The position numbers were made by a program, and so were the translations under genes. Under the pieces are notes generated by a model. The model saw only the letters and a list, made by a program, of their open reading frames with translations. It was not told the origin of the DNA and did no database searches. From Lineolata rhizophorae (Eukaryota; Ascomycota; Dothideomycetes; Lineolatales; Lineolataceae), in NCBI GenBank assembly GCA_010093515.1, contig MU001673.1:939320-1003319 (forward strand): DNA of 64,000 nucleotides. The letters are read 5' to 3'. Positions within the stretch are counted from its first letter, which is position 1, and each line of letters starts with the position of its first letter. This document shows positions 47,183 to 58,570 of the stretch, piece after piece.

Positions 47183-49489
47183 TCCGACGACGCAACTCGA
47201 AGCTAGCGACTCCGGAGAGTCGAGATAGCCGGCGCAAAGGTGGGCGCACAGGTGCGATCTATCCGTGTTACTGCTGCTTGGAAACTCCCCTGACAAATGT
47301 ATATAATCCCCTTCTGGCCTGCTCTTCTTCCTTTTCCTTCTCTTTCTTTTCTCTCTTTGCGTAAGCTCTTGTCTAGTAGCTCGAATTCAAGGTTTTCCTT
47401 CGGGAATTTCTGCTTGTCTTCCTGACCGCGACAGAGATAGAGGCTAATCATCAGCGTATATTGTATGCCTGAGAGTTTGACCTTGGCTAGAAATCGGTTG
47501 CGTAGCTGGGTATTATCTGTCCGTATATACAACTCTAGTAATCTTGTAGACAGATCTATACTAGTGCCTTCAAACTTGCATATGGGATTTTATCATCGTC
47601 TAATGGCAATAAGCTGTTCGAGATATTTGAATATAACAATGACGGTCTCGTATATAACCAGCGCGTCGAGTATGTGGATCGATTGTCCTGATAGGTTGGA
47701 TTCCACGTTATTAAGATCTATGGACATGGTCTGTAGAATCAAATTCAGTCGGCCTAGACCTAATAGAGTAGTGCTGAGGGGCTGGACAATAGGACGAGGT
47801 ATTTAATCCACAGACTACAATTACATATCAAACTTCGCATCGGCAGCGCTGCGATGATATGGAAATCTATAAGAGTTTCTATTACTATAAATAGGCATAT
47901 AAATGGCGCTTTTAGTGGAAACTTACTAGAATTTCTATAAGAATCTCATTATACGACGATAGACGAGTTTTCCCGCAATCCAAAGGATAGTTTCTATCCT
48001 CTCAGCAGTATACAAGATTTGTATCTATTTAAGGCGATTTTAAACCCCCCAACGGCGAGGAATCTTCTTGAATTAGGCCACTCTACGTGCCTCACTGCAA
48101 TCCCCGCTATATGCCAAAGTGGATATTCTCTCTTACGAAGCTTACATTAGAAGAGAAACAGCCTTGCTGTGATACAGGTGCTCCATATACCATTAAATAC
48201 GAACGTAACTAGCACTAACATAAAATAATTAAGTTTTACTAGATTTAATACTCAATAGTTGAACAGAGATCTCTGAAGCTTTAGATATGTGCGAGTGATA
48301 AGGTAAAGTTGAAGTCCACTAATTCTAGAACCTCTTGGAGTATATCTTAGATTGGCAAAATCAGCAGATAGCATCCAATTGAATTAGGCCTTAACTACTT
48401 GACACCCTGTATATAACTGAGATACTACCTGCCTATGAAGCACGGGCTATTACAGCATGCCCAGTTTGTTTTCAAGCGTTCTTGACTTGATTGGTTATAT
48501 GTTAATCTCAATCAGTGTCACGTTGCACGAACCCCTGGTTGTCCATTGTCAAAGATTGCCAGGGGAAAGAAGCCTTTCATACACATTTCAACATTAACAT
48601 CCACTGACTCACTAGACCTGTCCACACTGCCTACTATAGCCCTAGCGTGGAATACGGCTTATGGGAGTAGATGCCTAGATTTGTGAGGTGACAGTGGGCA
48701 CAACTAATAGTTTATCGGTTGAATATATGCTTAGCTTGCCTTGTCGTGCATGCAACAACTCGCGACAGGTTCCTATTCGGCCGCCCCATGGCTCGAAACC
48801 TGGGCATGGATCTTAAGACGTTACCTATGGCTGCTTGTCATAGACAACCTTTAGAGGGGTAAGCGCGTACTAAGCAGAGTAGAGGTTGTTCCGCAGTCCC
48901 TGACGACTGAGGATAACTTTGGGTTCCATCGTGCGGCAGGACTGCCGTCATACCAACCTAGGTAGGTAGGCAGCAGTGTACATGTTGCGATAATCTCCGG
49001 ATCCAGAAGCTGCTGTTGAGAGAAAGGGAAGAACCACTCATCGATCCAACCAAACTGCGTCACGGCGTTTGGCGGTTCGGGCAAGTGAACCAAAGTCATG
49101 TGGCGGGACAATCGTCCCCGGCGCCTTCCAGCCCCCGCCTGAATCCCCGCGCAGTTGCCCTCATTTGCTGCACACTTCACTTCACTCCCGTCTGTCTTTG
49201 CCCACCATTACATCGCCGTGACACCGACACTCATTTTTTTTACCATTGTTTGCTTGGCTGCTCCATAGCTCGAAGCCCCTCTCTCTCCGTCCTAGAGCTG
49301 CGCCCTGCTTTCATATCTCTCTGCCCGGTTGCATCTTCGGTTCCTCCACATACCGCTCTGATCTTTGCACTTCTACCTTGGCTTTGCCCGGTCAACCAAC
49401 AAGGTTGGAAGACGGTCCAGCATAGCAATCACCTCCCTGGCTGTCGCACGCCTCAACCGCACGTCAAGTCTACTATTTCTCGCGCCAAG
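47183..49489. other. AT-rich gene-free block, probable decayed repeat plus Stc1 promoter
   Basis: From about 47400 to 48700 the DNA is clearly AT-richer than its surroundings and rich in TA dinucleotides, with no open frame above about 110 codons and no recognised motif. This fits a repeat eroded by repeat-induced point mutation, but no element could be identified. From 48750 the composition returns to normal, leading into the C/T-rich leader of the gene at 49490. Confidence 0.45.
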
Positions 49490-51102
49490 ATGGTCGGAAA
49501 GTCTGGCAAACATGGATACGTTCCAGATTATGCTGCCTATCAGTAAGATCCCTCCACCTGATAGTTTCTTGCGTGTTGCTCCTCGTGACGATGCTAATCC
49601 AAACGATCAATCAGAACCGTCAGGATTCCCGACAAGTGGGTCACAACATATCTCTCTTCTCCCCTCTCCCAACGAAATTATGTACAGCACTGATCGCTTT
49701 CCTCTCAGGGTGAAGTGTGCCCGCTGCGATAAGTGGAAGAACCAACCAAACTTCTCCAAGCGCGAGTTGAGCAAGCTGCAGCAGCGAATCTACGAGACCA
49801 GGCGCAAGGGAAAGCACCCTCCTTTGAGCGCTATTTGCATGCTATGCACTGGTCAGCAGGTCACCGAGCTCAAATGTGTTATGTGCGACCAGTTCAAAGT
49901 ACTCGATGCCTTCGCCAAAACCCAGCGGACCAGGAATGAGGATCCTGTGAGTTCTCGCTGATGGCCTTACGTGAAGTCGTAGGATGTGTCTTTGTGGACG
50001 TTACACTAACTAAATCGCTTCTTAGAAATGCCGTCTTTGCATGAACAAACAGTTGAATGTGGACCCCCGCGCCAACGAGGAGCGCTCCATGCATCATTGG
50101 GATGAGTCGACCCTTGACAAGACTCGGCGCATGGCGGATCATTCTGAGGACATGGGCACGTACGATGTAGGTCGCCTTTAACCTCCATGCCCGTTTGCAC
50201 ACAATGGCCCTACGATCTCTGTTCTGGGAGATATTCTAACTTCATCTACAAAGGATCACGAATCGCTCGACTCTGTTGAGATCAGCCGCCGCCTCCTTCA
50301 GGGCGCCAACCTCTACAAGGAGCCGACCCCCTCGGAGTCCTCCTCCGTCGCTGGCGGCGTCTCTCTCCGCGAAACAGAGAGCCGCGACGATGCCTCTGTA
50401 GTCTCCTCGCACTCGGTCTCCACGGTCCGCGGCGTCAACAGCACCAATCGCGTCTCCAGCCTCGCGAGCTCCTCGGCAGGCTTCAATAGCAGCAATGCCA
50501 AAGAGAATGTGCGCCCCAGCAAAGCCAACGGCTGTGCCGGGCTCCGCTCGGGAGGCAACAGCTATGCCGCCACGGTCCGCAGCGGCACCACCGGCACCGG
50601 TCTTCGTACTAGCACGGCTGGCAACGGTCGCGGCGTGGCCTCTTCCAGCGTCGCTAATAGCGACCAGTGGTCCAGCGTGCCGTACACTAACCGTGACAAA
50701 AAGGAGCCGGCGCCGGCGCTTTTGTTGCCGGATTTGGCGCCGACTGCTACCAAAGAGGAGATGGCGGCCGCGGCGGGAGCTCTCGGTGCGCATAAGGTCG
50801 TGGCTATTGGTTCGGTGAAGAAGAAGAATAGCAAGTGGGCCAAGCCAAATTTGATGGTGAGTCCTTGATTACGTACCGCTCGTTGCCTTGAGTAAGGTCC
50901 TTGGCCCTAGCTCTTTGGGTCCGTCGACATCCAGTTTAGAATCAAATGCTAAAGTCCATAGGTCACGCCCCTCCCCGAGGAGGACTCCCCAGACGAGGAT
51001 GACCGCAAGGGCCGGCCTGCTAAGGGTCCTGACCAGCTCCACGACGACGATGTTTCCGACGAAGAAGAGGAGAATGACGACGAGCTTCTCTATCCTCTGT
51101 GA
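49490..51102 (+). CDS. Stc1-domain protein
   Basis: Five exons, 49490-49542, 49709-49946, 50026-50166, 50254-50856 and 50962-51102, give 391 residues. The domain spans about residues 18-110 and holds four CxxC-type pairs: VKCARCDKWKNQPNFSKREL, AICMLCTGQQ, LKCVMCDQFK and PKCRLCMNKQ. This spacing with W/F after the first pair is the Stc1 LIM-like zinc domain. In fission yeast Stc1 links the Argonaute complex to the CLRC H3K9 methyltransferase; filamentous-fungus members are larger and little studied. The remainder is Ser/Asn/Gly-rich and disordered, with a Lys patch (VKKKNSKWAKPNL) and a strongly acidic C-terminus (SPDEDD, DDDVSDEEEENDDE). The exon joins restore the zinc ligands, which supports the model. 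Heterochromatin function is inferred only from the family. Confidence 0.82.
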
Positions 51103-52945
51103 ATGGGAAGCTATCGTTCTCCCGTCAGCATCAGGCGCGGCGACGGCTACAACACACATCGAGATATCAATATGGTATGCTTGCTCTCTGACTTTCCTAA
51201 GAGACTAGCAACGAGATTAGACGTGGTTGTTCCTTGAAGGGCCTGATGCTATTTTCAGAATGGAAAAGTTTCTTTGCCTTGGTACTCTCAATGAAAATGC
51301 GGTGCGATGGGTAAGCTAAGGGGATGGAATGGAGAGAGGAGTTCATTCCTACACTACCATGGTCGGTTTACAACAAAGGCTGAGAGAGAAACCAAAAAAA
51401 AAAAAAAAAAATTAAAAGAGAAAGAAAGAAAAAAGAAACATCAAAGAAATATCAGATAGGACAGGATGGACTTTCGAGTAGGCAGGCATTCTAGAATAGA
51501 GAAGTCTCTTTTCCACAGTATCACAGCTAGCTTGCTCTAGACCAGGCCAAACCACTCTCATAGATGAAAGGGCCCTGGTTGCTCTTTCGGGCCCTAGCTG
51601 GTACATGTTCTTTAGAGGCTTCATATTCCAAGTAGCAATGGAAAATTAATACCTTCCTCCAACTCATGAATAGCGTTAGCCTAAGCGCTGGAATGTTTTA
51701 CGTGATACAAGCACGAGATAGCGTTATATACACTATTCACTGCCTACGGCTCACAAGGTTTCCCCGCAGACATGGACGCCGCCCTCGGGATCACCACCTC
51801 TGGTGAAGGACCGTCCTTCGGCAATCTGCCCCTACCTTATCCGTAGCTAGCTAGCGCCGTTTCTGCATTCGCACCGTTAAGCTCGGAGCCAGCCGTCCTG
51901 GAGGAGATTCGACATTGTCATGTGGTACAGACGAAGGACAGCGTGCTCTCCTTGCCGCAGAGTGTAAGGCCGCAGAGGACGAGGGACTAAGTCTGTTGCC
52001 AACATATAAGCCGTTGTATGGGACGCTCATGTCCTTGATGTCTCTATCTCCTTAATCTCCGCCATGCCCGTCTCCATGAACATAGTACTCCTCGCCTATT
52101 ACTTTCCTGTGGGGATTTTGTGGTCCTCATAAGGGCATCCTCTGCGTTCGCGCTCTAGAGAGTTGAATGCGGCGAAGGGCCCGGGGGTGGGGGGGGGCAC
52201 GACGAAAGTCGAAGTCACCGAGGTCGGCGGCGAGGTTTGGGGACGAGGGTTAAGGGTTAAGGACAGCGAGACTCTGGTCGAGGGGTCTGCCGTGGGCCGA
52301 GGAGTGGTCTTGAAGGGTTCTCTGATGGTGAGTAGAAGTAGTTAACGGGTTTAATGAACTTTGGGCACATAGCAGGTAACGTAAAGCTCAATTGAGCCTC
52401 AGAAGGGAGAAGCAAATATATAGCTAACACTGAAAGCTAGACGGAGCTCAACTACGCAAGGCACGCATATACGGAAGCTAACGGGAGGTGGGATATAAAG
52501 TACGGAGTATAGAGACAAATTCGCGCCAAGACAGCCAAGACATCGCGAATCCCGCCCGTCTTAGGCACTATCCGTAAGGCTAAACTGGATTTTTCCCTTC
52601 CTCGCGTGATAGACTGCTTTCTTTGGTGTAGTAAATCTTCTGTGCCCTCGATGTAAATATAATATCACGTTTTCATGATTCCCTAGTTTTGATTCGCCTC
52701 CCGCTTTTGCTTGTTCGAAACAGGGATGGGCCGTCGCTCCCGGGACGCGTAACTGCTCGCGCGCCCGGTGGTCAGGGGTGCTGCGTTCAGGGTCCGCTCA
52801 CTTCTTACATCCCCGGTGATTGCTGCCGCCGCGCTCGTCGACCAATTCAACACCATTCTTCTATTACGACTACCGCCCATGAGGTCTTGATTACCGACAT
52901 ACCGGGAGCACTCCTCCGCTCCACCGCCTCCTTAATTCCACAACG
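51103..52945. other. intergenic region, 1.8 kb
   Basis: Same-strand gap between the Stc1-type gene and the type II membrane protein. Contains poly-A (51394-51411), a G-run (52185-52197) and the short doubled GGGTTAAGGGTTAAGG at about 52248-52263. Frames 51412-51624 (-) and 52163-52345 (+) are featureless. The promoter of the next gene should lie at 52500-52945. Confidence 0.5.
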
Positions 52946-54865
52946 ATGCCGCTCTTCCCGACCGCCGGCCCCAACGGCCAGCGCCTCAGCTTCTCGCTCC
53001 TCCCTCGCCGCATCAAGCTCGTGTTGGGCCTCGCCATTTTCTGCACGACGCTTCTCTTCATCTTCGGTGCGCCCTCGAGCCCGGGACACTACCGGGTGCC
53101 CACCTCGGACGACATCATCGACACGATCGCGCACCCGGGCTCGAAGCTGCCGGGCCTGCCCAATCTGCCGCACCGCATCAACCCGTTCGCGCCGCCGGCG
53201 CACAAGCCGCCGCCGGAGCAGGCCAACAGCACCTCGGGCGAGACGCGCTGGTTCTCCGACTGGAAGTGGCGCAACCCGTTCTCGTCGAGCATCACGCTGG
53301 ACGAGAACCGGGCAGTGCTGCCGCCGCTGCGCAAGCGCACCCCTATCTACACGTTTTACGATGCCATGGCGGCGGGCGGCAAGGAGAAGAAGAGCGAGGG
53401 CATGCGTCGGGCGGAGGAGAGGCTGCTGCTGGCTTGGCGGCGCGCCTGGTGGGCGCAGGGTTTCAAGCCGCTGGTGCTTGGCCGGCCAGAGGCGATGAAC
53501 AACCCTTTGTACGAGCGGGTGCAGCGCATGGAGCTCGATCCGGCCATGGAAGTCGAGCTGATGCGCTGGCTGGCCTGGGGGAACATGGGCAGGGGCGTGC
53601 TGGCGAACTACTTGGCGCTGCCAATGGCACACCACGAGGACCACATGCTGAGTTTCTTGCGCAGGGGCGAGTTCCCGAGCGTGACGCGCTTTGAGGGCCT
53701 GGAGAGCAGCGTACTGGCAGGGGAGAAGGCGGCAATCAACGCCGCCATCGTGCTCGCGCTGGACGACCCGGAGATAGTCAACAAGAAATCGATGCTCGAC
53801 GCCGTGCCCAAGGAGACGATCAGCATTGACAAGGACGCTACGGGCGTCGCCTTCTACGACCGCAAGACCATTGCAAAGAAGTATAAGCCCATTTCTACGA
53901 AACTCGACTCGGTCGACACCGCGGCCGATGGCCTGGCTGACCTCGCTGTCCTCGTAAACGCTCACCTTCACAACACCTGGCAAAACACCTTCTCCAACGG
54001 CGTCGCCGTGCTCAACCCCTTACCGGAACGCATGACGACGCTGCTCGACCCGGCCATCGACATTGGTCGCAACCTGACCACCTGTCCCGCCTCGCCGATC
54101 CCATCCTCCTGCCCGCCCAACAAGCCCAAGTGCAAGCCCTGCCCCGCCATGCACCCGCTCCGGCTCGCGGCCCAGAAATCCTTCCGTAACAGCACGACGC
54201 AGTTCACCATCGGCGTGGTGCCGCACCCGTGGACGACGACTGTCATGGCGCACCTGCCGCCGGCGGCCGACGGCGTCTTCGACGCGCGCTTCGTGCGCCG
54301 CAACACGACGCGCGACGCGTGGCTGGCGAGCGCGACCAAGGACCTGCTCGGCACGGGCATCGGCGCGCCCTCGCGCGCGCTCCGCTTCAAGGACGTCGTC
54401 GCCTCGGAGTGGGGCACCGCGCACACGCTCTGGCTCACGGCCGAGCGCCCGTCGGCCCGGGACGTCGAGTGGGTGCTCGGCTTCGCGCTGCCCGGGCTCG
54501 ACCCGCCCGATCGCGGCACCTCGGACACGCCCGTGCCGGGGCCCGAACGCAAGCCGCCGCCGCCGCCGTCGGACCTGCCCGATCCGGTCTCGCCCGAGGA
54601 GGACGCGCGCGAGAGGGCGCTGCTCAGGAAGGCGAGGGACGCTATCAAGAGCAAGGTCAAGGAGGTGGCCAGGCTGAGGGAGGCCGTCGAGGCGTGGAAC
54701 TTGGCGGACACGGAGGCCTGGCGGTTCGCGAGGGCGTTTGGGGCGAGGAGGAGGGTGGAGAGGGAGGTGTGGGAGGAGGAGGAGAGGAAGTTTGCGGGCG
54801 CGGAGGAGAGGGTAGATGGGTGGGGGAGGTGGGTGGGATTGGGCAGGGAGGTTCGGAGTACCTAG
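52946..54865 (+). CDS. unrecognised type II membrane protein, conserved-looking
   Basis: Single exon, 639 residues. A short basic N-terminus (LLPRRIK, residues 19-25) is followed by one membrane helix (LVLGLAIFCTTLLFIFGA, about 26-43) and a long lumenal/extracytosolic part with a Pro-rich stem, the topology of Golgi type II enzymes. The middle holds TPIYTFYDA, LLLAWRRAWWAQGFKPLVLG, LMRWLAWGNMGRGVLANYL, and a Cys-rich patch (CPPNKPKCKPCPA) with N-glycosylation sites (NLT, NST, NTT). The C-terminal 110 residues are Pro-rich then highly charged coiled-coil. It resembles glycosyltransferase-like conserved fungal proteins, but I cannot name a family or reaction. ATG 52946 is the first in frame and lies about 90 bp after a C-rich leader. 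Confidence 0.7.
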   Translation: MPLFPTAGPNGQRLSFSLLPRRIKLVLGLAIFCTTLLFIFGAPSSPGHYRVPTSDDIIDTIAHPGSKLPGLPNLPHRINPFAPPAHKPPPEQANSTSGETRWFSDWKWRNPFSSSITLDENRAVLPPLRKRTPIYTFYDAMAAGGKEKKSEGMRRAEERLLLAWRRAWWAQGFKPLVLGRPEAMNNPLYERVQRMELDPAMEVELMRWLAWGNMGRGVLANYLALPMAHHEDHMLSFLRRGEFPSVTRFEGLESSVLAGEKAAINAAIVLALDDPEIVNKKSMLDAVPKETISIDKDATGVAFYDRKTIAKKYKPISTKLDSVDTAADGLADLAVLVNAHLHNTWQNTFSNGVAVLNPLPERMTTLLDPAIDIGRNLTTCPASPIPSSCPPNKPKCKPCPAMHPLRLAAQKSFRNSTTQFTIGVVPHPWTTTVMAHLPPAADGVFDARFVRRNTTRDAWLASATKDLLGTGIGAPSRALRFKDVVASEWGTAHTLWLTAERPSARDVEWVLGFALPGLDPPDRGTSDTPVPGPERKPPPPPSDLPDPVSPEEDARERALLRKARDAIKSKVKEVARLREAVEAWNLADTEAWRFARAFGARRRVEREVWEEEERKFAGAEERVDGWGRWVGLGREVRST

Positions 54866-57800
54866 ACGTTGCTCGGCGAGCGATAATGAACGTGGACGGT
54901 GCGATTGGGTAGGGAATGTATAGGGCCGCGGTTTGGAATTTGTGGAAAAGTATAGTTTGCTCGGGTTTGGTCTCCCTCTTCTATGTAAAAGAGCGCGCGG
55001 AGCATATCTAGATCTGGGCCTTTTGTTCTGTCTTTTCTTTTGCTGGATATGGCGTTCTCGGAGTTTAGAGGCTCTCAAGACACAGAACGGATCGCAACTG
55101 TACGTTAAGCGTAGCTTTTTTTGTTCTCTGTTTTCACTGTTATTATTAAGTGAACACTTGTAAACTTTGCCATAGGCTTTTTGACCACCGGGCCGCCGAT
55201 AGGTCCCCTGTTGCATGTCTTGCCTTTGTTGAAAATCGCTTCAGCAATTGCTCCGCCTCACTGTCACGTCTGAGTTATTGTCAAAACGATTAGTGCTATA
55301 GGAGCTATAATGCCTAGGGCGGCGCAGTCTGTCGTTGAATGCCCGTCGTTGGAAACTCTGCAGCCACAAATCTTTTAGAACGAGCGACACCACGTTCAAA
55401 GCTTGCGGCATGCGGCACAGCAGTCTAATAGGTTAATAGCTAGCCCACTTAAGCCGCAGCAACAACCACGTAGCTGCCTTAGACTCATATCGATATAGGT
55501 GGTTAGTCCCCGATTTCTCCCGTTCCGTTTAGCTTTCTCTTTGCTCCCTGCAGCCGACTCAGACCTAGACGTCATGCGTTTACAACATACAGAGTGCAGT
55601 TGTTTCAGGAAGCTATTTTCGAACGTATAGCTCTTATAGTTGCGTTTGTTTAGCTTGGAGATTGAGATCTTCCTTTTTGAACTTAACAGCCCATTTTATC
55701 TTACATTCTATCTGAGTGAGCCTGGAGAAGGATTGCATTGTACTCGTCATATTTGCGTTCTATGGCCGCCCTATGATTTCAGAAGTCTTTCATTTAAAGC
55801 GTTGCTCTTGAGTATTAGCTTCTCTAAATACTACTTTAATGAAAAAAGAGAAACAAGAGGTAGAAAGGGGTGAAACAGATGAATAATGATCCGTCAAACG
55901 AGGCCGGTGGACAGGAATTTCCACCCGGGAGAACCTACTACTGGAAAGGAACGGCACGAAGTACCCGCGACAGTCTGGGAACAGTGAGGATGCTACGGAG
56001 CTATATCCGGCCAAGTTACTTAGCTGAAGGTTTTAAGACGCATGTCTCGTTATATAGGTGTTGACGTTGAGCATTTGACCTGGCAGAGACAACCTTGACC
56101 ACCCATACGGGAATCGCGGGTATAGAGGATAATGGTGGAGACAAGGGACGCAGCATGAGCTTGATTTGTTTAGAGCGGTTTGTGGAAAAAAAAAAAAATG
56201 AACAACTTTGTAGGTTCTGTTAAGAGCTGAGTTCTGACATATAGTCGGACGCAACTAAGTGGATAGGCAGAAAGCTATATTACTACAGAGTACAAATTTA
56301 GCCGTACCTGAAGAAAGAACCTCGGAAGGGGCTAAAAAGGCTCTGGATAAAACGATGCAAGATTTTCGGTAGTTGAAAGTGACTTTGCCTCTATTCCGTG
56401 AATTAAGTGGAAATAAAATCTACCTAGCGTCTGCAAAGAGAACTGTCTACATACCAAAGCAAAGCCTCGCTAGGTGTAATTCAAAGCTTGCCAAATGCAA
56501 CCCTGGATATACCGTTTCATTGGGAAGCTGAAACTCAAATAGTAGAATCTCTAGTTGTTGCCTTTATTTAAACTCATATAGATAGTTGATATATTGATGC
56601 TCCTTATCTGTATACCAACTCAATCCTGCCAAATCGTGATGCTAGAACTTATAGTTGCATCATGATTCAGTGATTCAGGAAGATCTTTGTTTGCGGCACC
56701 TGTGCCATATCTGTCCTGGAATACTAGATTTCGCAATTTGCATGGAAGAGAACCTCCAAGCGATTTCTTTTCGATGAGCCGTGCCGAGCTCTTGACCGTC
56801 TACCAAGAATCTCGGCCGCGATACCGCTGGCTCTATGCTCCGTGCTCCAAGTCACCAGTTCTGATCTTCTTTGCTTGTCAAGTATGCACGAACGGTCCCT
56901 AGGACACATAAGATGCAGGGACGAGAGCAAAAAGGCGACAGTGCATCAGACTCAAGTTGTTTCCAGGGGAAGCCCGGAAGCGGGTGCGCACAAAAAGCAC
57001 TAGATATCGGAGCTGCCAAACTCGGTATGAAAGGGAATTGGCTCCTACCGGCCTCGTACACACTTGTCAGGGCAGATCTGTGGCTCCTGTGGCAACGAGG
57101 GCCAAGCGAAGCGGGGATGGAGCGCTGGTCCGGGCCAAACGCCACAACTGGACGCGCGTTTGGCGCGCTAGCGCCACAGCGTCCAGAAGAACGACGCGTA
57201 AACCGAGGGTTTGGATGCACGCTAAGTTTCTCCGGATGGGGCAGGGGCCCACTTCGAACTTGAACGGATTTTTGAACGGATTTTCAGTTCATCATGACGA
57301 CGACGACGGTGATCACGGGAGCGATGGCCGGACTACCCATGGGTCATATATTACGGAGGTGGCGCAGATCTTCTGGGGAGTGACCGGTGCTTGGTCGTGG
57401 TGCGGCTCGCTGGCGGTGGGTTGTCATTGGTGGGTCCCGACGATGCGCAGCGCTAAAGCGGGCCGTCGCGAACGGTCATTGGAAAGCGTCGGGGAACCGC
57501 GGGGCAGTCGAAGGGTCCGGGGGCATGTTGGCAGACGCTTCGCGGCTTCAATTCGAGCCACACTGAGCCACCACGCAAGCAAATAGAAGGCTATAGGAAT
57601 GGCAACGGCTCGTTGTGGCGTGCGAAATGTGGTCGAGGGACACCGGACAGACGAAAAAGCTGTGCAACCCCCAGATGCACCATAATCCGACCAGTCGCAC
57701 CAGACGCACCCGCTAAACGGAATCGAAAGCCCGTAGTCTAGTCGAGTAAGGGAAAGGGCGAGCTGTGGCACATGAGCCGCCCGTCAGCCCCACAAAGCCA

Positions 57801-58570
57801 TTGTCTACCAATGCAGCTTGCATGAAGCGGACTCCCAAACGATCGTTGCGCGATTGAATATCAACGGAAATCTCCACACGCACGGCTAGGAAAGTACCTA
57901 GAATGCTCTTAGAAGGGCAGTTCTAGATTAACATGAAAATGAAGTCTCGAAAAACCTGTCAGACAGGTTTACCTTTTGGTAACATTATAAGCAGGATTCT
58001 GACATGTACGCTACCAGTCTGGCTAGCACTGTCGCTAGAGAATTGTGCGCCCGAAGAAGTGGGTTTTGTCAAGCAGATTGTCGCCGTGTACCACGTTTTC
58101 GAGGCCATAGTGAAAGGCGCGGTTACACCGCATCGGGTCACAGGCTGTGCTTTTGTCTTGACGACATTGATTCAAGACAAACATGCGGATAGGGAAGAGA
58201 GCAAGTCGAGCTGAAGCTTTCCTGTTCTTTTTCATTTTAGGAACTGACCGGGGAGTAGGAGAGTACCTGCGTAGGAGAGTACCTGCGCCGCAAAGTCGTT
58301 GATTTTTTGGGTCGGGTGTGTTGCATGGTTAGTCATGCAAGGCCACTGATGCAAAGCTCGTCACCGGAATCGCCTCATTGGCTGCGCCAGGATGGATTCC
58401 CGTGCAGTTCAGACTGCCTCACGAAAAGCTTCAAACATAAAGGACGTAGGATCTGTGATTCCTCTAGCGTCCGCTTGAACAACTGCAAATTCTTCTATCA
58501 CCTTTCGGGCGTTCCTTGGACCGCAACCTTGTAGTCCAGACCACTGCCTCGTTGTCTCCTCCCGAGAACG
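54866..58570. other. 3.7-kb gene-poor region, AT-rich in the middle
   Basis: From about 55200 to 56700 the DNA is AT-richer with many A/T runs. It contains no open frame that can be supported and may be a decayed repeat. From 56850 to 58000 the DNA is GC-mixed, with open frames on both strands (56871-57263, 56957-57586, 57933-58214) of unrecognised and improbable sequence. The promoter of the arsenite methyltransferase gene and a 16-bp direct repeat lie at its right end. Confidence 0.45.
58255..58286. repeat. 16-bp perfect tandem repeat upstream of arsM-type gene
   Basis: Two adjacent copies of GTAGGAGAGTACCTGC, 285 bp before the methyltransferase start codon. No changes between copies, so it may be recent or a functional site pair. 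Regulatory meaning is speculation. Confidence 0.85.

Noticed and set aside
47400-48700. Transposable element with identifiable coding parts
   Set aside because: No reverse transcriptase, transposase, integrase or terminal repeat could be recognised. Only composition suggests a decayed repeat.
52248-52263. Interstitial telomere-like GGGTTAAGGGTTAAGG
   Set aside because: Only two units, and the unit is not the fungal TTAGGG repeat.
56957-57586. Plus-strand frame of 209 codons before the arsM-type gene
   Set aside because: Overlaps another open frame, has no recognisable features, and no exon structure could be built.
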